Shown piece after piece: positions 16,250 to 25,087 of a stretch of 64,000 nucleotides of DNA; positions within the stretch are counted from its first letter, which is position 1; every line of letters begins with the position of its first letter. The DNA is taken from NCBI GenBank assembly GCA_026014595.1, contig JAOZHY010000028.1:120905-184904 (forward strand), in the 5' to 3' direction. The notes under the pieces are model-generated. The model made no database searches. It was not told the origin of the DNA and saw nothing but the letters and a program-made list of their open reading frames with translations. The stretch is from Candidatus Bathyarchaeota archaeon (lineage in GTDB: Archaea > Thermoproteota > Bathyarchaeia > Bathyarchaeales > Bathycorpusculaceae). Both the position numbers and the translations under genes were made by a program.

Positions 16250-16536
16250 AGAGGCAGATTGCCGCAGTAGGCTTAATCGTGATTTTTCTCGTGGTCCTTA
16301 TTCCCTTTGCTTCCAGCAACCCTGACGGATTGGAGAAAGTGGTGGCTACTTACGGAGCGCAGGAACATGCCAACTTGTGGAGCGGCTTAATGACGGATTA
16401 TTCGATAGGGGCGGTCGGTGATTCTTACGCGTCCACGGCGCTTGCCAGCGTTTTCGGTGTCTTCATGGTGCTAGCGGCTGCGTTTTTGGTGGGAAAATCG
16501 TTGGCGAAGAAAAGCGAGTCAACGGTTAGGCAGTAG
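16246..16536 (+). CDS. PDGLE-domain membrane protein (CbiN/NikN-like)
   Basis: Small accessory component of CbiM-type Ni/Co transporters. 96 residues with an N-terminal TM segment (about 6-24), the diagnostic SSNPDGLEKV motif at about residues 23-32, an extracytoplasmic loop and a second TM segment (about 63-84). The start GTG 16246 overlaps the cbiM stop, giving tight coupling. CbiMN units alone can show basal metal uptake in some systems, which may matter here because CbiQ and CbiO are missing nearby. Two-TM topology and the PDGLE motif make the assignment solid; nickel specificity comes from context. Confidence 0.85.
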   Translation: MKRQIAAVGLIVIFLVVLIPFASSNPDGLEKVVATYGAQEHANLWSGLMTDYSIGAVGDSYASTALASVFGVFMVLAAAFLVGKSLAKKSESTVRQ

Positions 16537-16625
16537 CAAGGGCTACCCTATTTTTTTCATAGGACGAATTTGGCTTGCTGGATAAAATAGTATTTTTAGA
16601 AGTGGCGCAGTTACTATGAACTGTC

Positions 16626-17057
16626 ATGAGCGACTTGGACATAGCCAAAAACGAGCTTTATGAGGAAAACCTAACCTTAGCCATAGTGAAAAACGGCACG
16701 GTCCTGTTTGAAACGCGGTCTCACAGGATTTCAGGTTTCCTGGACGCCGTTGAAACGTTGGGCTACAAGCTTGAGGGCGCCGCGGTAGCTGACCGAGTGG
16801 TGGGAAAAGCCGTTGCCTTCTTATGCGTTTACGCCAAGATAAAAGCGGTTTACGCGGCGGTTCTCAGCAGAAAAGCGCATGCTGTTCTTAAAGATAACAG
16901 GATAAGCTGCGAGTGGAACGAGCTTGTGGAGAACGTTCTCGACGTGAACAAGACGGGCGTTTGTCCCTTCGAGAAGGCGGCGGCAGACATATCTGACGCT
17001 GAGGAAGCCTACCGCGCGTTCAAAAGCCTGCGTGAGAACCTGAAGTCGTGCAAGTGA
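16626..17057 (+). CDS. DUF1893 domain protein
   Basis: 143-residue cytosolic protein of the DUF1893 family, whose function is not established. Typical blocks are LAIVKNGTVLFETRSHRISGFL (quoted in parts: an N-terminal beta-hairpin, then SGFLDAVETLG), VVGKAVAFLCVYAKIKAVYAA and NKTGVCPFEKAAAD near the C-terminus. It belongs to the deaminase-like fold group according to family knowledge. Three cysteines are present, one in the TGVCPFEK motif. Start ATG 16626. It lies just before thioredoxin on the same strand, about 70 bases apart. Confidence 0.7.
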   Translation: MSDLDIAKNELYEENLTLAIVKNGTVLFETRSHRISGFLDAVETLGYKLEGAAVADRVVGKAVAFLCVYAKIKAVYAAVLSRKAHAVLKDNRISCEWNELVENVLDVNKTGVCPFEKAAADISDAEEAYRAFKSLRENLKSCK

Positions 17058-17125
17058 CATTCGCGAACGGTTTATATCAAGGCATGCGGATGAATTAAGA
17101 TGTTAATTTAAGGAGAAAAAACTAA

Positions 17126-17449
17126 ATGGGTAATGAACCTTTTCACGTGACTGACGCGAATTTTGATGAAACCATCAAGAACAACAAGCTGGTTCTGGTG
17201 GATTTCTGGGCGGGATGGTGCGGGCCATGCAGAGCTTTAGCGCCTACAATCGAGGAATTAGCCAAGGAGTACGCGGGCAAGGTTCTCGTTAGCAAACTGG
17301 ACGTTGACGAGAACCCTCAAACAGCCGAGCAGTTTCAGGTTTACAGCATCCCAACGCTAGTGCTAATCAAGGACTGCTGTGAAGTTGAGCGGCTTGTGGG
17401 GCTCTGCCCGAAGAAGAACATCGACGCGTTGATACAGAAGCACTTATAG
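17126..17449 (+). CDS. trxA: thioredoxin
   Basis: Cytosolic thiol-disulfide oxidoreductase. 107 residues, standard length. The active site WCGPC is at residues 31-35, preceded by the usual VDFWAGW, and the cis-proline is in SIPTLVLI. Three additional cysteines occur near the C-terminus (DCCEVERLVGLC), which is unusual for a thioredoxin and could give a second redox or metal site. Start ATG 17126 is preceded by AAGGAG. A TATA-like GGTTTATATC lies about 50 bases upstream, so it has its own promoter. Confidence 0.9.
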   Translation: MGNEPFHVTDANFDETIKNNKLVLVDFWAGWCGPCRALAPTIEELAKEYAGKVLVSKLDVDENPQTAEQFQVYSIPTLVLIKDCCEVERLVGLCPKKNIDALIQKHL

Positions 17450-17460
17450 TGGCTTTTGCT

Positions 17461-18114
17461 TTATCCCTTCGTTTTCTCGAACATTTTTTCCAGCGTCCAG
17501 CGAATGCTTGACTTCAGCTCCTTTAAGCGCTCTTCATCCACGTTTCTGATGACTATTTCACGGATTAGGTCACCTTCGCGGACGATGTTGTAAGCAAACA
17601 TCTTGTCAGGTGTCAACTGCCCCATTCGGACGAGTTCGTTGTCTTTCTCCTGCATCTTCGCCAGAACCCTCTCCACCAAGAAGTGGCTGAAGGGCGGCGT
17701 ATTCACGCTGAAGTTCTTCCTCTCATCTGGCAGAACATGTATCGACTGTTTGTCAACGTAAATTATCGCCAGAGGCTCGTCATCCAAAGTTTTTAACGGT
17801 ATGACACTCTCAGGCTCCGCAGCAGGCGGCGGCGCATGTTCTGCTTCTTTAGCCGCTGAAGGCTGCACGACAGGCTCTTCGGGCGCAGGCGCAGGGATTT
17901 CCGCTGGTGCTGGCGGCGCCTCCTCTTTGGGCGCGAGCGGTGGCGGCACCTGTTTAATGTCCCCGCGTTTGAATCCCTTTTCCAGCAGAATAGAGTTCAC
18001 CGCGTCCAGCATGGCTTGGAACTCTTTAGTTTCCGCGTCCAGCTTCTCCAGCCTCTCCTCAAGCCTCTTCTTGAACGCGACAAGAGCCTTCATCTTGTCA
18101 GAATCTTGAGCCAT
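17461..18114 (-). CDS. unknown protein with coiled coil, Pro/Ala/Glu linker and C-terminal domain
   Basis: Not recognised. 217 residues in three parts: a coiled coil at about 5-55, a Pro/Ala/Glu-rich linker at about 56-105, and a compact C-terminal domain (about 106-217) beginning PLKTLDDEPLAIIYVDKQSI and containing REGDLIREIVIRNVD. No signal peptide or TM segment. It lies downstream of the DNA ligase gene on the same strand, separated by 66 bases, so the two may be co-transcribed; a link to DNA metabolism is possible but not shown. Confidence 0.5.
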   Translation of the reverse strand: MAQDSDKMKALVAFKKRLEERLEKLDAETKEFQAMLDAVNSILLEKGFKRGDIKQVPPPLAPKEEAPPAPAEIPAPAPEEPVVQPSAAKEAEHAPPPAAEPESVIPLKTLDDEPLAIIYVDKQSIHVLPDERKNFSVNTPPFSHFLVERVLAKMQEKDNELVRMGQLTPDKMFAYNIVREGDLIREIVIRNVDEERLKELKSSIRWTLEKMFEKTKG

Positions 18115-18180
18115 ATCTCCTCCTCATCCTCTATTTTGGCGCTTAGTGCTTATCAAGCTTTGGAACCTGAGCGCCCCAGC

Positions 18181-19947
18181 TCAAGTTTCGCTGATTTTCT
18201 TAAGCTGCCCGCGGTACATCTCCACCAATTCCGCCGAGGTGGTTGCGTCCTCCGCTGCCTTGTCTGTCCTGTAGTTTCCCGTGAAGCGTGGAAAGCGAAT
18301 CGCCAATCCGCTTCCTTTGCGTATGGAGTCCATGGCGCACGTGTGAATCGGGCTCAGAGTGATTTCGGCACCAAGAATCTCCAGCACCACGGCGGGCTCA
18401 AACCAGACATCAGCCTCCAGCGTTGACTGCACACGCGAGTGTTTCCGAGGAATCTCGTGCTTGCCCAGCATCTCAGGCATGGCAGCCAAGTCCTTGTCGG
18501 TGAAGCCCGTGCCGCACTTGGTAACCGTTTCAAACGTGTCCGCCTCAGGGTTGTACGTGGCAAGAAGCAGGGCGCCGTATGTCCCCGCACGTTTTCCTCT
18601 GCCGTGGAAAGCGCCCACTACCACGAGGTCCACTGTGTCCGTCATCTCGCTCTTGTAGTCGCGTTTGTACTTTATCCAGAGCCACCCGCGGGCGCCAGCC
18701 TGATAGACTGAGTCTTTCCCCATGGCTTTGCACATTAAGCCTTCGCAGCCGTTCTCTATAGCTTCCTCGAAAAACGCCTCAAGCTGCTTCGCGTTGCGTG
18801 CAATTATATGCTTGGCGGGTCTAACGCGGATGCTTTCTTTAAGGGTGTTCTCCAGTGCCTTGCGCCGCACGGGATAAGGCTCAAGCGTTAGGTCTTTGCC
18901 GTCGATGTAGAGCGCGTCAAACATGAACAGCGACACAGGGTACTCCGCCATAGCTGCTTCGACGCCGTACTTGCGTCTGCGATGCATCAGCTCTTGGAAG
19001 GGCAGCATCTCATCAGTTTCAAGGTCCATAGCCACGCATTCGGCTTCCATTATCGCTTCTTCCGCCTTCACGTTGTCCTTAACGAGTTCAATCGCGTCCG
19101 GGTACTGGTCAGAAATGTTCTCCAACCGCCTAGAAAACAGGACAACCTTGTCGCCTTTTTTGTGAGCTTGGATGCGCTCGCCGTCGTACTTGTACTCGGC
19201 GATGCATTTCCCTCCGAGCTTCTCCAGGATCTCCTCAGGAGACCCCAACCGCTCCGCCAACATGGGTCTAATCGGTTCAAAAACCATCACTTGGAACTTC
19301 TTTATCCCCTCCAAGCCCTTTTCAACCAACACGCTCGCGACTCTGCCGAGGTCAGAGGAGATGTTGTAAGCCCGCTCAATCAGTTCACGGTTTTCTTTGC
19401 CGCCGCCGTACGCAATCGCCAACGCGTCCAGTACCGTCATGTCCGCGATGCCTAACCGCAGGTTGCCAGTCACCGTGCGCATAATGTACTTGGCTTCTTT
19501 CGGCGAAGCGTCCGACAAGAGCCCAGCCAGAAGCGCCATTTTGGAATCGACGGCGCCGGAACCCGTGGTCTTCGCCATCTTGTCGAGAATTTCGTAAACG
19601 TGCTCTGCTGTGAGGGTTTTCTGGAAGAAAGTAACCTGTTTTTTCTTGGCTAACAGTTTTTGGGCGGTTTCGCCGATGTCTCCGCTCTTCTTCAGGTCCT
19701 CCTCGATTTCGCTTTCCTTTCGCCCAGAAGCCCGCGCCAAAGCCTTGATGGCGAGTTTCTCAGCCACCCCTGTCTCAAGCCCGACGAAGTCGGGGTAAAT
19801 CTTGCCCTGAGTTAAATAAACCACTTTGCCGATGATGTTCTTCGGTGTCTTTTTCAGCAGGTCAACGAGTAGATCGGTCATTTCAAGCCTTTTCGTGGTG
19901 GCTTCAATTTTCTCGTACGCGTCAGCGATTACAGCGTAATCCAACAA
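18181..19947 (-). CDS. lig: ATP-dependent DNA ligase
   Basis: Replicative ligase that seals nicks on lagging-strand DNA. 588 residues, the usual size for archaeal/eukaryotic type I ligases: an N-terminal DNA-binding domain (about 1-225), an adenylation domain with the nucleotidyl Lys253 in EYKYDGERIQ, and a C-terminal OB domain. Motif III LFMFDALYIDGKDL, the motif IV ENGCEGLMCKA and motif V WLWIKYKRDY are all present. Start TTG 19947 gives MLDYAVIADAYEKIE, a normal N-terminus. Co-substrate choice (ATP, ADP or NAD) cannot be read from sequence. It heads a possible two-gene unit with the unknown gene at 17461. Confidence 0.95.
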   Translation of the reverse strand: MLDYAVIADAYEKIEATTKRLEMTDLLVDLLKKTPKNIIGKVVYLTQGKIYPDFVGLETGVAEKLAIKALARASGRKESEIEEDLKKSGDIGETAQKLLAKKKQVTFFQKTLTAEHVYEILDKMAKTTGSGAVDSKMALLAGLLSDASPKEAKYIMRTVTGNLRLGIADMTVLDALAIAYGGGKENRELIERAYNISSDLGRVASVLVEKGLEGIKKFQVMVFEPIRPMLAERLGSPEEILEKLGGKCIAEYKYDGERIQAHKKGDKVVLFSRRLENISDQYPDAIELVKDNVKAEEAIMEAECVAMDLETDEMLPFQELMHRRRKYGVEAAMAEYPVSLFMFDALYIDGKDLTLEPYPVRRKALENTLKESIRVRPAKHIIARNAKQLEAFFEEAIENGCEGLMCKAMGKDSVYQAGARGWLWIKYKRDYKSEMTDTVDLVVVGAFHGRGKRAGTYGALLLATYNPEADTFETVTKCGTGFTDKDLAAMPEMLGKHEIPRKHSRVQSTLEADVWFEPAVVLEILGAEITLSPIHTCAMDSIRKGSGLAIRFPRFTGNYRTDKAAEDATTSAELVEMYRGQLKKISET

Positions 19948-20060
19948 GCCCTACCTCAAGAATTATACTGCCGAGACCCGCTATTAAGATTTCATTTTCC
20001 TAAAAAATGATATACCACTGCCGCATAGATTAAACCCGACGCAAAAATGAGGTGCAAAGC

Positions 20061-20309
20061 ATGAGTAGTATGGAGCTCATAGTTATAGTCAGCAACACTC
20101 TGGTCGTGTTCGCCACTTTTCTGGCGACGCTGTACAGGATAAAGATTGAACGTGACCAGATACGCACGATCAAGCAGGACGTGAAAGCCAAAGAATGCTT
20201 GGACGCTCTTCGCAAGTACGTCAAGGCGGAACGTAGCTCGCTGAGCAATATGGACAGGGAAGAACTGAAAGACTTCCTAGATTATCTGGAGAAGCTCGGC
20301 GAATGCTAA
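20061..20309 (+). CDS. small single-TM protein
   Basis: Unrecognised 82-residue protein. One N-terminal TM segment (about residues 5-22) is followed by a charged, helical cytoplasmic tail rich in Lys, Asp and Glu. The start ATG 20061 is chosen because GAGGTG lies six to seven bases upstream; a GTG at 20052 within that ribosome site would be an unlikely start. It stands alone between lig and the uS10 gene. The N-in or N-out topology is uncertain. Confidence 0.5.
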   Translation: MSSMELIVIVSNTLVVFATFLATLYRIKIERDQIRTIKQDVKAKECLDALRKYVKAERSSLSNMDREELKDFLDYLEKLGEC

Positions 20310-20436
20310 GCGGCTTCCCGTTTCACACTGCGGCGAGTCAACTAAACTAAAAAATGCTGTCGATAAGTTTTTATGTACCGCTTAAATGTCTAAGGTAGCA
20401 CTTGAAAACGACAAGTAACGGATTGATGGGCGAAAA

Positions 20437-20745
20437 ATGGTCAGAAAAGCGCGAATCCGCTTAACAAGCACCGACTACCAAAAACTCGAAGAAGTATGTA
20501 ACGAACTGAAAAGTATCGCCCAGAAAACCGGAGTCAAAATCAACGGTCCCGTCCCACTGCCAACAAAACGCCTCAGAGTACCAGTTTTGAAATCGCCTTG
20601 CGGCGAAGGCACAGCCACCTGGGACAGGTGGGAGATGCGCATCCACAAGCGCCTCATCGAAATAGACTCCGAAGAACGCGTCATGCGGCGCATCATGCGT
20701 ATTCGGGTGCCCGAAGAAGTCCATGTGACAATCGAGCTTATCTAA
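20437..20745 (+). CDS. rps10: 30S ribosomal protein uS10
   Basis: Small-subunit ribosomal protein uS10. 102 residues with the archaeal pattern: [17 protein letters not shown], the loop [14 protein letters not shown] and the C-terminal [19 protein letters not shown] quoted in parts. Start ATG 20437. In many archaea rps10 follows the elongation factor 1A gene; here it stands alone, flanked by a small membrane protein gene and the M50 protease gene. A TATA-like GTTTTTATG lies about 70 bases upstream. Confidence 0.93.
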   Translation: MVRKARIRLTSTDYQKLEEVCNELKSIAQKTGVKINGPVPLPTKRLRVPVLKSPCGEGTATWDRWEMRIHKRLIEIDSEERVMRRIMRIRVPEEVHVTIELI

Positions 20746-20782
20746 AATTTCAGAGTCAGCGTCTCCAAGCGTTTAGTCGACA

Positions 20783-21595
20783 CTACATTGTTGCAAAGAA
20801 ATAGGCTATTGCGGTCAACACCACGCTTGGCACGAAAGCCAAAGCCCAAACCCTTTTGTTCCAACTAAAAATTTTGAAGCCGTCAAGAATTCCCATGGGA
20901 ATCAGGTTAAAAACGGCGATAAACCCGTTCCAGAGGGCAACATAAAAGAAAATAAGCGCGTAAGGACCAGAAACAACGCCGATCCCTAAAAGGACAGCTG
21001 AAAAAACAATGTTAGTCAATGGACCCGCAAGGGATATTTTTGCCATTTCATCCATCCGAGCATTGCCCGAAACCATAACCGCGCCAGGAGCAATTATTTT
21101 GAACAGGGGCGAAATTATAGAAACCAGGGTTATAGCCGCGCCCCACAGCGTTAACCGAAACTCCGCCCACAACCCTCTTCTCTGCGCGATCACCTTGTGC
21201 GCTATCTCATGCACCAAGAAAGAAGCCGTTAATATACCTGCGAAAAACGCCAACGCTGCCCATCCTATCTGTACAAAATAGTCGTCGAAAAGCATGATTG
21301 ACAAACCGATACCGATAACAAGCAACGCGGCGACTGCCAAATGCCTAAGCTCTTTGGGGCTGAAATAGACGCGCCTCGCTTGTCTAGGCTGACCAAACGT
21401 GACCCTGTACTCATAAGAGTTAGCTCCCTGAACAAACACGTCCTCTTCACTTCTGCGCGCGCGGGCAAGATCCATTCGCGGGCAATCATGGCTCTCCGGC
21501 AAGCGGTGGGCACTGCAGAATCGGTCTCCGCAGTATGGACACTGAAAAGGAAGGAACGTTTCCTGCCCGCATTTCTGGCACTTCATGGTCTGCAC
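20783..21595 (-). CDS. membrane metalloprotease of the M50 family with N-terminal AN1-type zinc finger
   Basis: Predicted site-2-type intramembrane protease. Residues 6-38 form an AN1-like zinc finger (Cys6, Cys9, Cys19, Cys22, Cys27, His30, His36, Cys38). After a linker come about six TM helices from residue 86. The HEIAH zinc site is at 129-133, and the third ligand motif NLIPMGILDG is at 230-239, so the catalytic centre looks complete. The zinc finger may bind partner proteins. Start ATG 21595, with an in-frame ATG three codons later. It is convergent with rps10 and divergent from mre11. Substrate unknown. Confidence 0.8.
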   Translation of the reverse strand: MQTMKCQKCGQETFLPFQCPYCGDRFCSAHRLPESHDCPRMDLARARRSEEDVFVQGANSYEYRVTFGQPRQARRVYFSPKELRHLAVAALLVIGIGLSIMLFDDYFVQIGWAALAFFAGILTASFLVHEIAHKVIAQRRGLWAEFRLTLWGAAITLVSIISPLFKIIAPGAVMVSGNARMDEMAKISLAGPLTNIVFSAVLLGIGVVSGPYALIFFYVALWNGFIAVFNLIPMGILDGFKIFSWNKRVWALAFVPSVVLTAIAYFFATM

Positions 21596-21748
21596 GCGCT
21601 TTTCCTTTTAAAAGAAGGCTTAACCGTTTAAACATTATTCCCCAAACATACGAAAACCATTATGCCCAGCGGAGTAAACGCTTAAAACTGGCAAGCCAGA
21701 AACATAAGCCAGAACAGCAATCAGCGAACAGGGGAGAAACGGCAGCGT

Positions 21749-22954
21749 TTGAAAGCCTTCAGCTTCGTCCACGCCAGCGACCTGCACCTCGGCTATGCGC
21801 AGTACGGGTTAGAAGCCAGAAGGCAAGACTTCGACAACGCCTTCGCGGAGCTCGTGGAGAAAACCCTCGAGTTAAAACCCGACTTCATGATTATCGCGGG
21901 CGACCTGTTCCACCAAGCCCGACCATCCAACACCACGCTGGAGAACACCGTGCGCGCCTTCAAGCGCCTCCGAGACGCGGGAATCCCTGTTTTGACGGTT
22001 GACGGCTCTCATGATTCAGCGCCGAACACGATAACGGGCACGATTCTGTATCCGCTGGACAGCGCCGGCTTAATCATCCACCTGCCCCGTCATGAAGGCG
22101 CGTGCTGGCGCAAACCCGACTGCTGCTACGTCTACGGCGTCCCAAACTTCCGAAGCCGACGCAAGACTGAGGAGTCGCTTCCCGAGTTCATGGCGCAGAA
22201 CCCGCCCGCACCCGACCCAACGGTGGGCAACGTACTTGTTTTTCATGCCGCCGTGGATTTGCCCAGCGTCAAACCGCCCTACATTGAGGCAGAGGTTCCG
22301 CCCGCGCTCCTGCCCGACGGCTTCAACTATTACGCTGCAGGTCACGTGCACGAGCGCTTCTTGGGCAAGTTCAAGTCAGGTTTGCTGGCTTACAGCGGCT
22401 GCACCGAAACCGTCAGCTACGACGAAGCCAAGTACCAGAAGGGCTTCTACCACGTGAAAGTCAGCGAGAAAGGCGAGTTTTCACCCGAGTTCATCGAACT
22501 CAGCTCGCCGCGGCGGTTCGTGGTTTTGGAGCAGGATTTTTCAGGCATGACCTCAGCTAAAATCACCGAGATGGCGGTTCAACTAGTCAGGGGCGCGGAC
22601 GAGGACGGCACCATAATAATCCCCGTCCTGAAAGGCGTGCTACCAGCCGAGGCAAGCCGCGCCGAGGTGGATGTGGCGCACATTCGAGCTGCCGCCGAGA
22701 AAGCGCTGCTCGTGCATCCAGTTGTTCTGCTTAAGGAAAGCGCGGTCTCCGACGAAATCGTGCGGTCGATTTTCGAGAGCGAGTTTAAGGATTTGAAGAC
22801 AAAGGCGTATGAGTATTTCCTGCAGATTTTCAACGACCGCTACAGCCGCGAGGAAGCCGAGCGAATAGCGCGTTCCGCCATCAGCCTGATTGAACCGTTA
22901 ACGAAGAAGCAGGAAGACAAAGTCCGACAAATCGTGGAGGAGCTTCTAAGGTGA
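21749..22954 (+). CDS. mre11: DNA double-strand break repair nuclease Mre11
   Basis: Manganese nuclease that works with Rad50 in end resection. 401 residues. Phosphoesterase motifs: DLHLG (Asp11, His13), GDLFHQ (Asp52), FHAAVD and GHVHER. The third motif reads DGSHD (Ser87, His88, Asp89), where most Mre11 proteins have GNHD; the Asn normally ligates the second metal, so this is a notable variant. The C-terminal helices that bind Rad50 are present. Start TTG 21749, preceded by GGAG at some distance. It overlaps rad50 by four bases. The herA and nurA genes often found with these two in archaea are not adjacent. Confidence 0.92.
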   Translation: MKAFSFVHASDLHLGYAQYGLEARRQDFDNAFAELVEKTLELKPDFMIIAGDLFHQARPSNTTLENTVRAFKRLRDAGIPVLTVDGSHDSAPNTITGTILYPLDSAGLIIHLPRHEGACWRKPDCCYVYGVPNFRSRRKTEESLPEFMAQNPPAPDPTVGNVLVFHAAVDLPSVKPPYIEAEVPPALLPDGFNYYAAGHVHERFLGKFKSGLLAYSGCTETVSYDEAKYQKGFYHVKVSEKGEFSPEFIELSSPRRFVVLEQDFSGMTSAKITEMAVQLVRGADEDGTIIIPVLKGVLPAEASRAEVDVAHIRAAAEKALLVHPVVLLKESAVSDEIVRSIFESEFKDLKTKAYEYFLQIFNDRYSREEAERIARSAISLIEPLTKKQEDKVRQIVEELLR

Positions 22955-25038
22955 AAATCGAGATAGTGCAGTTGGAGAACATTCGCTCGCACATCAAGTC
23001 CACAGTGCCCTTCACACGCGGCTTCAACTGCCTGGTAGGCGGTCTGGGATGCGGAAAATCCAGCGTACTGTACGCCATAGACTTCGCCCTGTTCGGCGAA
23101 CCCATCGGCAGAAGCTTCGAGTACCTGCTGCGTGAAGGCGCAGATTCTGGGCGCGTCACGGTGCAGTTCACGCAGAACGGGAACACCTACAAGCTTACTC
23201 GCGGGTTGAGACGACGCGGCAAAGGCATCGGTCAAGATTTTGAGGAGCTGAAGCTTTGGCAGAACGAACAACTCATAGCCAGCATGAAAGCCGACGCCAT
23301 AGCCGAGCAGCTGAAGGCGATAACGGGTTTGGACAGCGACCTCTACCGCGCCATAGTATGGATGCGGCAAGAGCACCTGAAAGAGCTGTTGGACTCGGCG
23401 CCCCGAGAACGACAAAAACGCTTGGACGAGCTGTTCGGGCTGTCGGATTACGAGACGGCGTGGAGCAACATCGCCGAATACCAGCGCGGATACGAAACGG
23501 AAAAGCGAGTCTACGAGAAAGACCCCGACGTAGTCGGGTTGGAGAAGCTCAGCGCCGAATACAACCGCGTAACCGAGGAATTCGCCCTCTTAGAGGTGGA
23601 GCTTCAAGGCGCCGTGGAGAAGCTTGCACGAGCCAGAAAAGCCGTGGAAGACGCGGATGCCAAACTGAAGAAACTGGAGGAAAAAAAGCAGTTCATCGAA
23701 GAACTCAAACGAAAAGAGGCTCAGGTTCAAACCAGCATAGCCAACGCAGTGGACGCTTCGGCTTCGTTGATTCAGCGGATTGAAGGAAAAAAGACCATCA
23801 TAGACAACCTGAAGCAACGCCAAAGCTCCATAGACTTACAGATAAAGTCTTACAACAGCCGGCTTGAGGAAGTGGGCATACCAGCCAGCCAGCCGCCTGA
23901 AGTGCTGCGCCAGCTTTTGACACAGTTCGACGACAAAATCTCCAGCCTGAAAGCGGAGCAAGAAGCAACGCTGAGAAACATGCAGACCGACCAGAAACGA
24001 ACCGTATCACTGTCCATGGAGAACCGTTGCCCGCTTTGCCTGCAGCCCTTAAACGACGAGTACAAGAGCGGCTTGATGCATAGAATTCAGGAAGAAAACA
24101 CAGAGCGGCAGAAGACGATCAAGCAGTTACAGGACGAACTGGAAAAGTTGCAGCGGACAAAAGCCATTGCCGCCGAAGCGGCTTCGAACTTGCAGACCCT
24201 GACCCTGAGGGCGGATGATTTGCTGGTTCGAATAGCCGAAGAAGAAAAAAGCTTGAACGACCTGACAGCCGAGCTAGACGCGAAACGCCTGTTTGAAGAA
24301 GAGCAGCGCAGCCAGCTTGAAGCTTTGCGGTTTGAGATCAGCAGGTTCGAGGTGTCGGACCTTGAAGCCGCACGGGAACAGAGCAGGCAAGCGTTCCAGC
24401 AATACTCGCATATTGAATCTGATTTACGTTTCAAGGAAAACCGCAAGAGCGACCTCCAAAAGCGGTTGGACGAGACCCGTGAGCGGATTGACCACGCGCA
24501 GGAGAAGCTGGAGCGCATGCAACGAATCGCCAAGACCGTCGAAGTTCTCGGCGCCATCCGCGACGCCTACAGAAGCATCCAGCCTAAGCTGCGAAGCGAA
24601 TTCGTCAAGGTGCTCCGCAATTTCGTGCAGCAAGTCCTCGACAGCCTCGTCGGCGGCGAAGCACCACTGCTGAACGTGACTGTGGACGAGACCTACACGC
24701 CCTACGTCAAGAGTGAAAGCGGAGTGGACAGAGAAGTTTCGAACCTGTCCGGCGGAGAACGCACGCTGCTCGCTTTTGCTTACCGCTTGGGACTTGGGCA
24801 GCTGATTATGCAGTCACGGACAGGCCACGGCTTGAGCATGTTGCTGCTGGACGAGCCCACGGAAAGCCTCGGCAGAGAAGACGGCAGCATCGACCGCTTA
24901 GCCGAAGCCATCAGCCGATTTAAAGCAATAGAGCAGATAATCGCGGTGACGCACAGCGAAGCATTCGCCGAAAAAGCCGAACACGTCATAACACTTGAAA
25001 AAGAAGCAGGAATCAGCAGAATCTCGATTGAAAGATAA
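22951..25038 (+). CDS. rad50: DNA double-strand break repair ATPase Rad50
   Basis: SMC-like ATPase that pairs with Mre11. 695 residues, short for Rad50 because the coiled-coil arms are shorter than usual. Walker A GGLGCGKSS is at residues 30-38, the Q-loop region at VWMRQEH, and the zinc hook CPLC at about 360-363, near the middle as expected. The ABC signature NLSGGERTLLAF lies near 598-609 and Walker B LLLDEPTESLG near 631. Start GTG 22951 overlaps the mre11 stop (GTGA), so translation is coupled. All ATPase motifs look intact. Confidence 0.95.
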   Translation: MKIEIVQLENIRSHIKSTVPFTRGFNCLVGGLGCGKSSVLYAIDFALFGEPIGRSFEYLLREGADSGRVTVQFTQNGNTYKLTRGLRRRGKGIGQDFEELKLWQNEQLIASMKADAIAEQLKAITGLDSDLYRAIVWMRQEHLKELLDSAPRERQKRLDELFGLSDYETAWSNIAEYQRGYETEKRVYEKDPDVVGLEKLSAEYNRVTEEFALLEVELQGAVEKLARARKAVEDADAKLKKLEEKKQFIEELKRKEAQVQTSIANAVDASASLIQRIEGKKTIIDNLKQRQSSIDLQIKSYNSRLEEVGIPASQPPEVLRQLLTQFDDKISSLKAEQEATLRNMQTDQKRTVSLSMENRCPLCLQPLNDEYKSGLMHRIQEENTERQKTIKQLQDELEKLQRTKAIAAEAASNLQTLTLRADDLLVRIAEEEKSLNDLTAELDAKRLFEEEQRSQLEALRFEISRFEVSDLEAAREQSRQAFQQYSHIESDLRFKENRKSDLQKRLDETRERIDHAQEKLERMQRIAKTVEVLGAIRDAYRSIQPKLRSEFVKVLRNFVQQVLDSLVGGEAPLLNVTVDETYTPYVKSESGVDREVSNLSGGERTLLAFAYRLGLGQLIMQSRTGHGLSMLLLDEPTESLGREDGSIDRLAEAISRFKAIEQIIAVTHSEAFAEKAEHVITLEKEAGISRISIER

Positions 25039-25087
25039 TGTATGCTATCTGAGTCCGGTTCGTTCATAAGGGATAAAATTTTGAATG

